Assembly (NCBI GenBank): GCA_963995505.1
Contig: OZ023185.1
Coordinates: 13,775,691-13,839,690 of the forward strand
Direction of reading: 5' to 3'
Source of the DNA: Hypericum androsaemum
Lineage: Eukaryota > Streptophyta > Magnoliopsida > Malpighiales > Hypericaceae
Length of the DNA stretch: 64,000 bases
Shown: positions 35,819 through 45,329 of the stretch, in pieces
Numbering within the stretch: the stretch's first letter is position 1
Layout of the letters: the number at the start of each line of letters is the position of its first letter
Made by a program: the position numbers and the translations under genes
Notes under the pieces: generated by a model
Database searches by the model: none
Told to the model about the DNA's origin: nothing
What the model saw: only the letters and a program-made list of their open reading frames with translations

Positions 35819-38800
35819 TCATACTATGTGGACAGAGTCGGAGTGGTCTAGCAATGCAAACTGGACATGCAGGCCAATTTTTCCATTATCTGTTACTAGC
35901 TTTGCCGCCGTCACTAACCAATATCCTGGAGCATCGTGTGGACCACGAACAACCTCGGCTGTCTCTATGTACTTGAGCAGCTTTCCTGATCGAACTGGTA
36001 CAGGGGGCCCATCCGGAAATACACCAGAATCAAGATTGCCTGGTGTCTGCTTCTCTGTGCCTTGGACCTTTTTCCGAGTGAAAGTGAAAGTAGTGCTCAG
36101 ATTTGTCAGCAAACTAGACTTTCGGGATGCTTCTGGGGCAGCAGACCATTCCGTCTTTCGAATAGTAAAGTTGGACAAGTGAGTGAATAGTAGACGTAGA
36201 TGAAGGACCGTCTTTGGCCATTTCCCTTTCACGAGAAGTTGAGCTCCTGTTACAATAAATACACCATCCAAACTCCCATCCAACCAGTTTGGATCATGCT
36301 CAACCACAGATGTACAAACCTTCGAGTATCTCTTCCATCTAACCGCTTCCAAATATTGGTCACTGGGTTTTTTATCATCAGAACCCCGCCATCGGCTTGG
36401 CTCGCTAACAATTGTTGACATAAAATTTGGAGTGCCCGATAGATGCTGTAAATGTAATGCCAGACGATTGCATTTCTTCCCTTCCAGATATAAGCGTAAG
36501 CCAACCACAGGTTTCTTGTCACTGACAATCTGAAGTATAGCACGGAAAGCATGTGTTATGACAGCACAAGAAGGGATGCCAGCATACTACATTGTTGGCA
36601 AAATTTACAGTGACCAAGAAACTGCCATATAATGTGAGCCGGGTCCAGAATTTATACCTGGGTGGAAGTAACACAAATCTTAGGTCCCATAAAGCTAAAT
36701 CGAAGGGATGAGTAAGCAGCCTTCTTCCTTTGATGTCTCAGAGGCAGCTCACAAAACATGGGTGCCCATTGCTTTGGAACTTGAAATTCCAAGAAAGATT
36801 CTAGATCCTCTGGTGGAGGTTTATCTGAATTACGAGGAAAGCGTAGAAACAAGAAGGTTAGTCTAATGCAAATATTGAAAATATAGGGAAACCAATGAGA
36901 AACAATAGAACACCAAAAGGTACAGTCAGCCTCTTCTATTCCAAAGGAGTCCTGACTAAGATGCCTTACAACGAAGAAACACAACTCTAACAAAGATCAT
37001 TGGGAGGAAAATAAGCCACTTACAGCGAAGATATAAGTTTATTGCATGGCTAAGATAACCACTGCCTTGAATGCCCGTAAGGAGAGAAGTAATAGGGACA
37101 AACTTAAAGAGAATTGCTTCTGGTTTAGAAGTAACTGTCTGGAGCCAGTTAGAATGACTCTGCGAAAACACATCCCCACCTCTTTTCCTAATGCTGATCG
37201 TAAGATCCTGCAGAAGACAACTTTATCATTGAACGGGAAAGCCCAAAGGTCCTATTCAAGAACACTGTTTTCAGATGTTTAGCTTACATCTTTGCTTGAC
37301 GTTTCTGTAACATATGACAGTTTCATCGTGTTTGATTGTAAAATTCGCTTGAAGATCTCGGGAACCTATTGCCACAACTCATATCCATCATTAATCTATA
37401 CTTGGAATCGAAATATGAGATAACAGGACAAACAAGTACTTTATTCTTTCCATCTCTTGAATCTCTTGGAAAATTGGTTCGACTACTTCCATCTGAAAAC
37501 AAAAAGTCTCCTAGATCTTCCAGATGCATTCTTAGATCAGAAGGAGAAATTGGTGAGGATGGTCCTTGTCTCACACATATAAGATCTTGACCTCCAATAG
37601 CACAGCCTACAACAATGTGCGTGCCATATGTACGTATGAACCTGCCTAAAGACGATCAGTATCGACCAGCTGCAATATCACTAGACAAGCAGATAATGTA
37701 CACTAACACAGTCACATGTTGCAATAGATTTACTGCTGGGACATATCATAACCTGGTGATCACATTTTAATCGATACGAATATAAAACGATTAGCCCCAG
37801 CCATCCATCCCTTGAAGATTTTCAGTGCATTCAAAAGTTGGAAAGATCAAACATTCCAGTCACATGACGAAATATAAAAAGCTACCTGGACAATAATGCT
37901 GGATTCCAATGTGACGGAACAGATTCCCGAACACTATCTTGAAGGATTAAAGGAGACGATGTTAAGTGCAAATGGCACAAGGAGATAAAAAATCCATCAA
38001 ATGCAAGATATTTGGTGTCTTCAGCATCCCGCAACCAGTCTCCAGTCAAATCAAAAATTGAATTAAGGTAGCCCGAGGGAACTTTTCCTTGAATGGAAGA
38101 TTCATGATTGAGCAACTCCGACATCTGCAGGAATATAACATCCATCAGTTTCATAGAAAAGGATTACAACTCTTCTCAATGCTTCTTTGGAGTATGTTTT
38201 CTCCGTATGAGCCGTTTAAACAAAAGCACGGTAATTATAACCATGATCAAATATCAGCATTGATCTTTTCTAGTTCATGTCAGTGTTTACATAAGAATAT
38301 AGCAAAATTAGAAAGGATGTACTATCAAACAATATACAAAATCCAGGTATTCATCCCATTCCACGAAACGGTTTCTTCCATCCCTTCAAAAGGCAGTCTT
38401 TTTTCCTTTCCGAAATTGAAAAGGAAGTCCCACCAAATAAAATTCACCTTTCTCAAACTCGCAAACAGTCTACAATGTCGTCCCACTAACTACCACTTCT
38501 CAATACAAGCATATCGCAATTCGACTTCAACTACTTGACGAATTCAACCCACATTCCCTAAACTTCGCATTAATCGAACCAGCACAGCAAACACACACAC
38601 ACACACACAAACTGCAAACAGAAACCCAGAAAAGGGCAACAGCGAGGAAGAAATGTGAGCGACCTGGTTAAATTGGAGGATGTCGGATTTGAAGCGGGTA
38701 CGGTCCCCTTTATCGCAGCGGATATCAGAGGGTACATCACGAACCACAAGGCCACCGCACCCAGGAACCACTACGTCCCTCTTATTATTTTTATCTTCTT

Positions 38801-38957
38801 CGTCCAAAACCACCAGCCTTCCTCCTCTTCCTCCAACTGGGTCGCTTCCCTTGGCGAACTTCAACCTGAAGTCTCCGCTGAGGTCGAACCCTCTCCCCAG
38901 CGCCTCCATGGCCCTCGCCACCATCGGCTTCTCCCCCTCCATCGCTCCCTCCTTCAT
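35819..38957 (-). CDS. MACPF domain protein, CAD1/NSL1 family
   Basis: Six exons with GT-AG junctions: 38957-38664, 38124-37886, 37641-37440, 37207-37024, 36824-36658 and 36529-35819. The phases join without a break into 598 codons plus stop, the usual size for the plant family. The N-terminus has the family pattern MEALGRGFDLSGDFRLKF and IRCDKGDRTRFKSDIL. The MACPF signature YGTHIVVGCAIGG is at about residues 183-195, followed by FVPITSLLTGIQGSGYLSHA and QVPKQWAPMF. The last exon carries GLRLYLEGKKCNRLALHLQH and ends in a conserved PGYWLVTAAKL segment. Plant members (CAD1, NSL1) restrain salicylate-linked cell death and defence; a role here is by family only. ATG at 38957 is the first in frame; the ATGs at 38942 or 38924 are alternatives. 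The gene is intact. Confidence 0.93.
38591..38609. repeat. (AC)n microsatellite in MACPF intron 1
   Basis: About nine AC dinucleotides within the first intron (38125-38663) of the MACPF gene. Confidence 0.9.
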
Positions 38958-39972
38958 GGGTACCTCGAAATTCTCCTTCTTGGTTGGTTTCCTCTCTAAA
39001 GTTGTCTGCTTTAAGTACAGTGGTTAGGTGCGTGCATCGTTTTCGGTCGGGGTTAATGAAATGATGACAGTTTGAAAAAAAAGAGGAAACTTGGTCTTCC
39101 TCAAGTTGAGATTTTTCAACAAAAGGAAGTTCGGATTGTCCACTTTGACCGACAACGACCAAGATTTTTCAACTGATGATAAATGGGATGATGTTAAGTG
39201 TGAACACAAGGTGTCCGCCCTTCGCTTTATTGTCAGAAGCTGGTGAGCTGTTCCTGTCTGTCTCTTTCGCCCTTTCTTGTAAATTTTATTTTAATTACTT
39301 TAAGAAGGTAAGTAATCGTCATTATTGACTCTAGGATTTTTCGTAATTATGATTATATGATTTTATGTAATTCGGTATTTTTTTTGTTATGAAAATCTAG
39401 GCGGGTTGACCTAAATCTCAGAATTTTAAATGGCGTTGGGTCTTATTCGCCTTTCAAAAATAATTTTTCCAATTCCGCATAGGATAAAAATTGATCCAAG
39501 GTAAGAATTGTTGCCATTTTACTTTACCCACTAATAGTAATTCAGTGATTTTAACACAAAGTTATGGTGAGAAAAAAGAGGCTCGATTTTTTGATATTTA
39601 GATAGCTCTTGCTTAAAGTTGAAAGGGAGAGCTGGCCGACAAACAAAGATTTAAATGTTAATCAATAAAAAAAGAGAGTAATTTAGTGCACGACTGCCAG
39701 CTCCGTACTGTCAACAAAAAGCACAAAACATTTCGTGCACTCTCTTGTAGACGATATTCTTTTCATACGATCGTCAATTAAGCCAATTCAGACTCGTGAT
39801 TCCGATTAGGGTTTTTATGTTAATAATCCATAACTCAAAGTCGCCAATTGTTGTTATATAATAAGCCCCGAGGTCCATTTGATGATGGGATGAAACTCGA
39901 GTGTTCATCTTAAGCTAATTTACAAAATGATGCTAGAAGACCATTCTCTATATCAAGTATGGACAAAGCAAA
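38958..39972. other. Intergenic: MACPF promoter side and Z-ISO 3' side
   Basis: AT-rich spacer between two genes transcribed in the same (minus) direction. The left part should hold the MACPF promoter and 5' untranslated region, and the part nearest 39,972 the Z-ISO 3' untranslated region. I see no convincing TATA box, coding region or transposon end. Confidence 0.6.
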
Positions 39973-42646
39973 CTACCAATGAAGCCGAGCACTTGCAGCC
40001 TGCATAAGCGGGTGCGCCAAGTACGCGCCCAGCGTTAATGCAGTGATTGACAGATACGGGAGGCGCAAAAACTCCTTGTAGTAGTCTTGGGGCAACTTCT
40101 GGCGGCCATCGAGTATTGCAGCAAACGGAACAACGCTAGTTCGTCGTTTGACGACTTCGAAAGCCTCCCCGTATCGCTTTGCCAACCTCCTGTCTCCGTT
40201 CCAAACACCAAAGAGATGGTGTCCGATTAGACCAACAGATGCAGCGACGGCCACTGAATTCCCGATCCAAATCGTATGAGCCAAGCACCACATCACCTGC
40301 CCAACCATCTGTAAAAAAAAGTTACATTCAGATAGATCAGGTAGCAGTTCTTAACTTCTTTTGACCACGTCTAGTCATGTCTATCGAGATTTACTACCAA
40401 TGGAACATGGCTGCATCATAGTTCAGCTTCTTATTTAAAAGGTTAGTAAACAGCAATTGGGAGTATTTTCCGGCGATTCGGAATGGATCATATTCACTTT
40501 TTCTATAAGAAATATTCTCAAAATTGAGTACAGTGGAAGATCGCATTCAAAGAAGATAAAGATACAGGGCTACTACATGATTACTCTTAGCCATCTGAAC
40601 AATAATCGGAACTTTGGAAAATGGGCATAGGAAGGTGACATACCTGAGGGTGTCTGGTGATTCTAATGATCCCAGTTTCCCAAAGATGCATTTTAGGCTT
40701 GTCAACTGCTGCTACTTCAAGCAGATTAAATGTCGACGGGTAGAGGAAAAGGAAGGAAATGAAATTACTAAGCCACAGAAAATGATGTAATGCAGTGGCA
40801 TTTTGGAGGTCCCATAATTGGATTCCATCATATCTGTGGTTAATGAAATACACCTGAATCACAAGTATGTCAAAGGTGAGCAAGACAATTTAGCATCTTT
40901 GACACTTCAAACATCCGCGCCAAAGGAAAAAAGAGTCGTGCGATATCAAAATCAAAAGCAAGTTAAGGCATGTTTCAAGTGGGAAGCGGATACTCACAAC
41001 AGTGCTAACAGACAAAGGAAGGGACACCCCAGCAAACAGAACACGGAATGCTCGTTCTCCTATAAGTTTCTCGCCACCATCCCGCAGGCTAGCCAAGCCA
41101 CTATGGACAATGGCAAAAATGAGAATGAGGCTGAGCATTGTAGCCTGCAAAATACTCAAGGATTAGATTCTAGATGCTTGCTGGTGCTGGTAGATGCAGT
41201 ACTCCCTTAAATGAATCAATAAGTGATTGACCATATATAGTTAACACAAGAAACAGAAAGCTGCTAAATGAAGAACCAGGTAATTCGATTGGGGCATTGA
41301 CTTGTTAAGTTCTTCTCTTTGGGGCACCCCAACATAAAAGAACAAACTGACCAATAACCTATAAAAACAAGCATCAAGCAGAGACACCTAATATTTAAAG
41401 GAAAAACAAAGAGTAGCAATTTCACCTCGGGACTATCTGTAAGACTGGAGACAGCGTCAATGAAGGCCTTCCCAAAGCCAGTAGAGTTATCAATCCAAAC
41501 CAGATTAAGGACTAGAAGGACAACTCCCAATACCACACTAAAATATATCCATGAGGATATCTTTTGCTCCCCCAGTTCAAAAGTCGCAGAATCCTCTCCT
41601 ACCAGTGTTTCTTCTGAGGTATTCACATTGACATCTCCAGCGCACTTCAGGGCCAGAACGGGTCTCGGAGATTGGACAGGACTCAGTTGATCTGAAGAAA
41701 ACATACTCTGAAGTTGGGGATGAAATAGAAGATCAAAACTGCTTGGCGCCTTCATTTTACCACTTCCACCAATGTACTTCAAAGAAACACTGAATAATTC
41801 TTTAACTCCAGAAGCTACTCCGTTGGCATGAGCAGCACTAGAATGGGAAGCACATACCGGGGAAAGTCGTGAACTTTGTCTAACATCTAATCCTTCATTC
41901 TTGATCCAACCCAAATTCAATGTACAACCACGCTGGCAGAAAGTCACGCCTTTTCCTTTTCCACCCTACACCAGCAAAATGACTGAACGATCAATACTGA
42001 ACAGTTCCTGAACAAAAGCAAATTGATAGAATGTTATTCAGTCTTAGAATTTTTAGGTTCCAATCACCACTGGATCCCGTTATAACCTAAAAGTTTCATC
42101 TTACAAGCACATTGCAAAATCCGTTAGATCCTTCCAAAGAATAATTAGCTTTGATATGTTTATATAATTTTATATGTTCTTCTGATGATAATTCCAATGG
42201 CTTTTTGAACATGGTGATCTTTTTTCCATATGCATATAGAACTATCGAAGCAACTTTTCAGCCACAAAAAGAAAAAGAAACCTGTTGCCTGCCTGCCTTC
42301 TCCGAGAAGATTTTCCTAACTTTACCTCAACTAGCTACTCTTAATCTTCTCCTTCTAATGGACCTAACTTCTAAAACCCCTTATCATGAAACTAATCCAC
42401 TTCTACCACGAAAGCAAAGATTAGATTCCCCTCTAGAGTCTACACTACAAGCAAAAACAGCAGCCATTAGAAAGGAAAACTACCTAGAGGTTTGGGTTGC
42501 AAAATGACCTGAAGACGCTTTAAGCAAATCGTTCCCCTCGAGTTACCAGCATCTCCACATCCATACTTAACTCCTTGGCCGAATGTTTCACCAAGCCCGC
42601 TACTCCACCGCGAATCCAGAGCAGAAACATTCCCGCACATAGTCAT
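39973..42646 (-). CDS. Z-ISO: 15-cis-zeta-carotene isomerase, chloroplast
   Basis: Five exons: 42646-42509 (tentative), 41965-41426, 41144-40998, 40853-40644 and 40308-39973. Exons 2-5 have clean GT-AG junctions and uniform phase 0. The enzyme isomerises 9,15,9'-tri-cis-zeta-carotene to 9,9'-di-cis-zeta-carotene between phytoene and zeta-carotene desaturases. It is an integral membrane haem protein of plastids related to NnrU. Seen here: [93 protein letters not shown] and the ending [11 protein letters not shown]. The family's haem is held by conserved His residues; candidates are in IVHSG and RHPQ. The N-terminus, about 90 residues longer than usual, is uncertain: exon 1 joins in frame only through CAG|GTCATT, and an internal Met near 41756 is an alternative start. 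Confidence 0.92.
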
Positions 42647-43190
42647 ACTCTTGCTCAATTGTCCTGCACCAACCACAACTCAAGCTCGTACGATCAGATA
42701 CAAGGAATTCACTCTAAGATCCTTAATCCTACCCAATTCCATATCATACCCAGTTTCAGCTACAACCAAACCATTCTAGTAATGACCCTTTTAGCTAATA
42801 CCCCAATTCTTTTGAATGCTTGCATTGGGACAACAAAAGATTCAAGCTTTTGAAAACCCAATTAATAGAGCAACCATCTTCCCTATGGGAAGTTCATATT
42901 AGAATCAGACAATCACAGAGAGAGAGAGAGAGAGGCAATTACCGTTTTTGGAAGAAGGAGCTCTCCCCTTTCACTTGCCAGCTGGGTTCTTAAAGAGGAA
43001 AGGGTGGGTGGGTGGAGAATTTGAGGAAATGGAGGGGAGATAGAGAGAGTGGGAGAAGTGGCATCTGTGGTGGATAAATAGGCTATTTGTCTGTTAGCTG
43101 GTGCTGCCTTCTTTGTTTTATTCCCCATGGAATATTCACTTCACTTCTTCATGGTATCATTTGTAAACTAGGGGGTTTTTTTCCTGAATG
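42647..43190. promoter_or_regulatory. Upstream region of Z-ISO with a GA run
   Basis: Sequence upstream of the tentative Z-ISO start, read on the minus strand. It holds a (GA)n/(CT)n run at about 42917-42934, a common feature of plant 5' untranslated regions and core promoters. No TATA box is convincing. The right edge meets the presumed MULE end near 43,190. Confidence 0.5.
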
Positions 43191-43273
43191 GTGTTACTAT
43201 TCACCATTTTTTGTGAAAAAAGCGTCCGATTTGAAAGTATTGCGGGGACGGTGTCCACGTGGCACGAACGCCG

Positions 43274-43440
43274 AAAAAAGTCGGATCTTGGGCCAAGATC
43301 CGACTTTTTTTGTCGGATGACCAAGATCCGACTTTTTTAGTCGGATGATATATCCGACTAAAAAAGTCGGATCTTGGTCCAAGATCCGACCGTTTTTGTC
43401 GGATGACCAAGATCTGACTTTTTCTGTCGGATCTTGGTCG
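43274..43440. repeat. Nested fold-back palindromes, left end of the MULE
   Basis: A perfect palindrome at 43274-43310 has 18-nt arms (AAAAAAGTCGGATCTTGG and its complement) and a 1-nt centre. A second at 43321-43377 has 26-nt perfect arms around a 5-nt centre. A third, imperfect set runs to 43440. All are built from the same AAGATCCGAC block with a T/A run. They are probably subterminal sequence of a Mutator-like element. Confidence 0.9.
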
Positions 43441-43575
43441 ATAATCCTATCCGCTATAAAGTGGATTTCCGAAGGATATCGAGATCCAACTATAATAAGA
43501 TCCAACAAAAAAAGTCAGATTTCGGTCGGTATAAACACCAAAATCTGACTTTTTCCGTCGCTCACACTCCCGTCC

Positions 43576-43888
43576 CCGACATCGCCTTCCCGTCTGTCCC
43601 GCTCGCCTCGCCGCTCCCCGCTCCCGCTCGCCTCACCGCTCCCCGCACCCCGCTCCCCGCCCCCGCTCCCCGCTCCCCGCCCCCGCCCCCCCCCCCCCCC
43701 CGCCCCCGCTCCCCGCTCCCCGCTCCCCGCCCCCGCCCCCCCCCCCCCCCCGCCCCCGCTCCCCGCTCCCCGCCCCCCGCCCCCGCCCCCGCCCCCCGCC
43801 CCCTCTCCCCCCTCCCTGCTCCCCGCCCCCGCCCCCGCCCCCGCTCCCCGCCCCCCGCCCCAGCTCCCCGCTCCCCGCCCCCGCCCCC
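43576..43888. repeat. C-rich tract (CCCCGCTCCCCGC type)
   Basis: About 300 bp of CCCCCGCCCCCGCTCCCC-like repeats with several runs of 10 or more C. On the minus strand this is G-rich with many runs of three or more G. It precedes the first PMD copy, and a shorter version precedes the second. Poly-Gly and poly-Pro frames through it are artefacts of composition. Confidence 0.9.
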
Positions 43889-44138
43889 AACTATAACAAG
43901 ATGGTCCGACCGGTTTGACCAAAAGATGGTCCGGCCGGCCAGTTTGACCAAAATAAGGTCTGAGTGGTTTGACCGTTAAACAATGTGACCGTAATATGGT
44001 CTGTAATAACGCTATTTTAATTAATTTTTTGATTAATGTTCTAATTGTTCAATGTGTAACATTGTTGGATTTGCTAAGTTTGTTAATATATTGGTAAGTT
44101 AATATAATGTTCTAATATGTCTATTGTGTTGTTTAGAT

Positions 44139-44908
44139 ATGGATGCACAGCCATACGGGCATCTTCTAGGGAATGGAGGACCCTTAGATACGTCGGTATT
44201 AGTGCACCAGGATGTGCACCGTTCTCAGGACGTGTGGAACCGTGAGGTTCGTGAAGGGATTAACGATAATCAGGACACATTGTTGAAGATACACCGACAG
44301 AAATGGACGGTGTCTCATGTGCAGAACGAGGCCTTTATAGCCTATAAGAAGGAGGCAGGTTTCTGGGATGTGTGGTGTATTGGCTGGGTCGTTCTCGAAA
44401 CAGCATTTGTTACAGCCTTGGTGGAGCGGTGGCGGCCCGAGACCCATACGATCCATATGCCTGTGGGTGAGATGACAGTTACTCTTCAGGACATTGCTGT
44501 GTTGTTCGGGCTTCCTATCGATGGTCACCCAGTAACAGGGTTGCAGACACCTCCTGATTGGTACGAGTTCTGCGTACGCCTATTTGGCAGTAACCCGGCA
44601 GATACCCCTGGAATGGTTTGGAAAAACCAAATTGCCCTTAAATAGTTCGAGGACCATTTTGACCCTGCTACTATCCCAATTGATGCTGGTGATGAGGTCG
44701 TAAAACAATATGTTCGAGCGAACATGTTGCGACTTATCGGATGCATTCTTTTTCCCGAGTCTAGTGATGCCAGGGTGAACACATACTGGTTGCCACTTCT
44801 AGAGAATGTAGAGGCAATTGGTTCTTACAGCTGGGGTAGTGCGTGTTTGTCACACACGTACAGCCATTTATGTAGAGCCACAAGCTCGACACGTTCACTT
44901 ATTGCCGG
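44139..44908 (+). pseudogene. Plant mobile domain gene, truncated first copy
   Basis: Duplicate of the first exon of the PMD gene at 45,330 with its 5' flank (43,889-44,908 matches 45,055-46,100; the second copy has an extra 26 nt near 45,086). ATG at 44139 opens MDAQPYGHLLGNG and runs through the PMD pattern (FWDVWCIGWVVLE, MTVTLQDIAVLFGLP). TAG at 44643 replaces Trp of the other copy, and homology ends at 44908 in a short inversion. This copy keeps CAG at codon 4 where the other has TAG. The few differences between copies imply a recent duplication. Confidence 0.88.
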
Positions 44909-44951
44909 ACGATTTGGGATGATCCGTTCCCAAGCCCACATACATACTAGC
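44905..44951. other. Micro-inversion at a duplication breakpoint
   Basis: 44905-44951 is the exact reverse complement of 46109-46155 in the intact PMD exon. The switch into the inverted strand occurs at the palindromic tetramer CCGG present at both sites; the switch out occurs at CTAGC into the C-rich tract. This fits template switching during replication-based repair. An assembly error is the alternative. Confidence 0.85.
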
Positions 44952-45054
44952 CCCCGCCCCCCGCTCCCCGCCCCTGCTCCCCACCCCCGCCCCCCGCCCC
45001 CGCTCCCCGCTCCCCGCCCCCGTCCCCCGCCCCCGCTCCCCGCTCCCCGCCCCC
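44952..45054. repeat. C-rich tract, second copy
   Basis: About 100 bp of CCCCGCCCCCGCTCCCC-like repeat between the truncated and the full PMD copies. It corresponds to the right end of the tract at 43,576-43,888 and was carried along by the duplication. Confidence 0.88.
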
Positions 45055-45329
45055 AACTATAACAAGATGGTCCAACTGGTTTGACCGAAAGATGGTCCGA
45101 CCGGTTTGACCAAAAGATGGTCCGGCCGGCCAGTTTGACCAAAATAAGGTCTGAGTGGTTTGACCGTTAAACAATGTGACCGTAATATGGTCTGTAATAA
45201 CGCTATTTTAATTAATTTTTTGATTAATGTTCTAATTGTTCAATGTGTAACATTGTTAGATTTGCTAAGTTTGTTAATATATTGGTAAGTTAATATAATG
45301 TTCTAATATGTCTATTGTGTTGTTTAGAT

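Noticed and set aside
43515..43979. Pro-rich (plus) and Gly/Arg-rich (minus) proteins in the C-rich tract
   Set aside because: Low-complexity composition only; no domain, start context or conserved frame, and the same occurs in the second C-rich tract.
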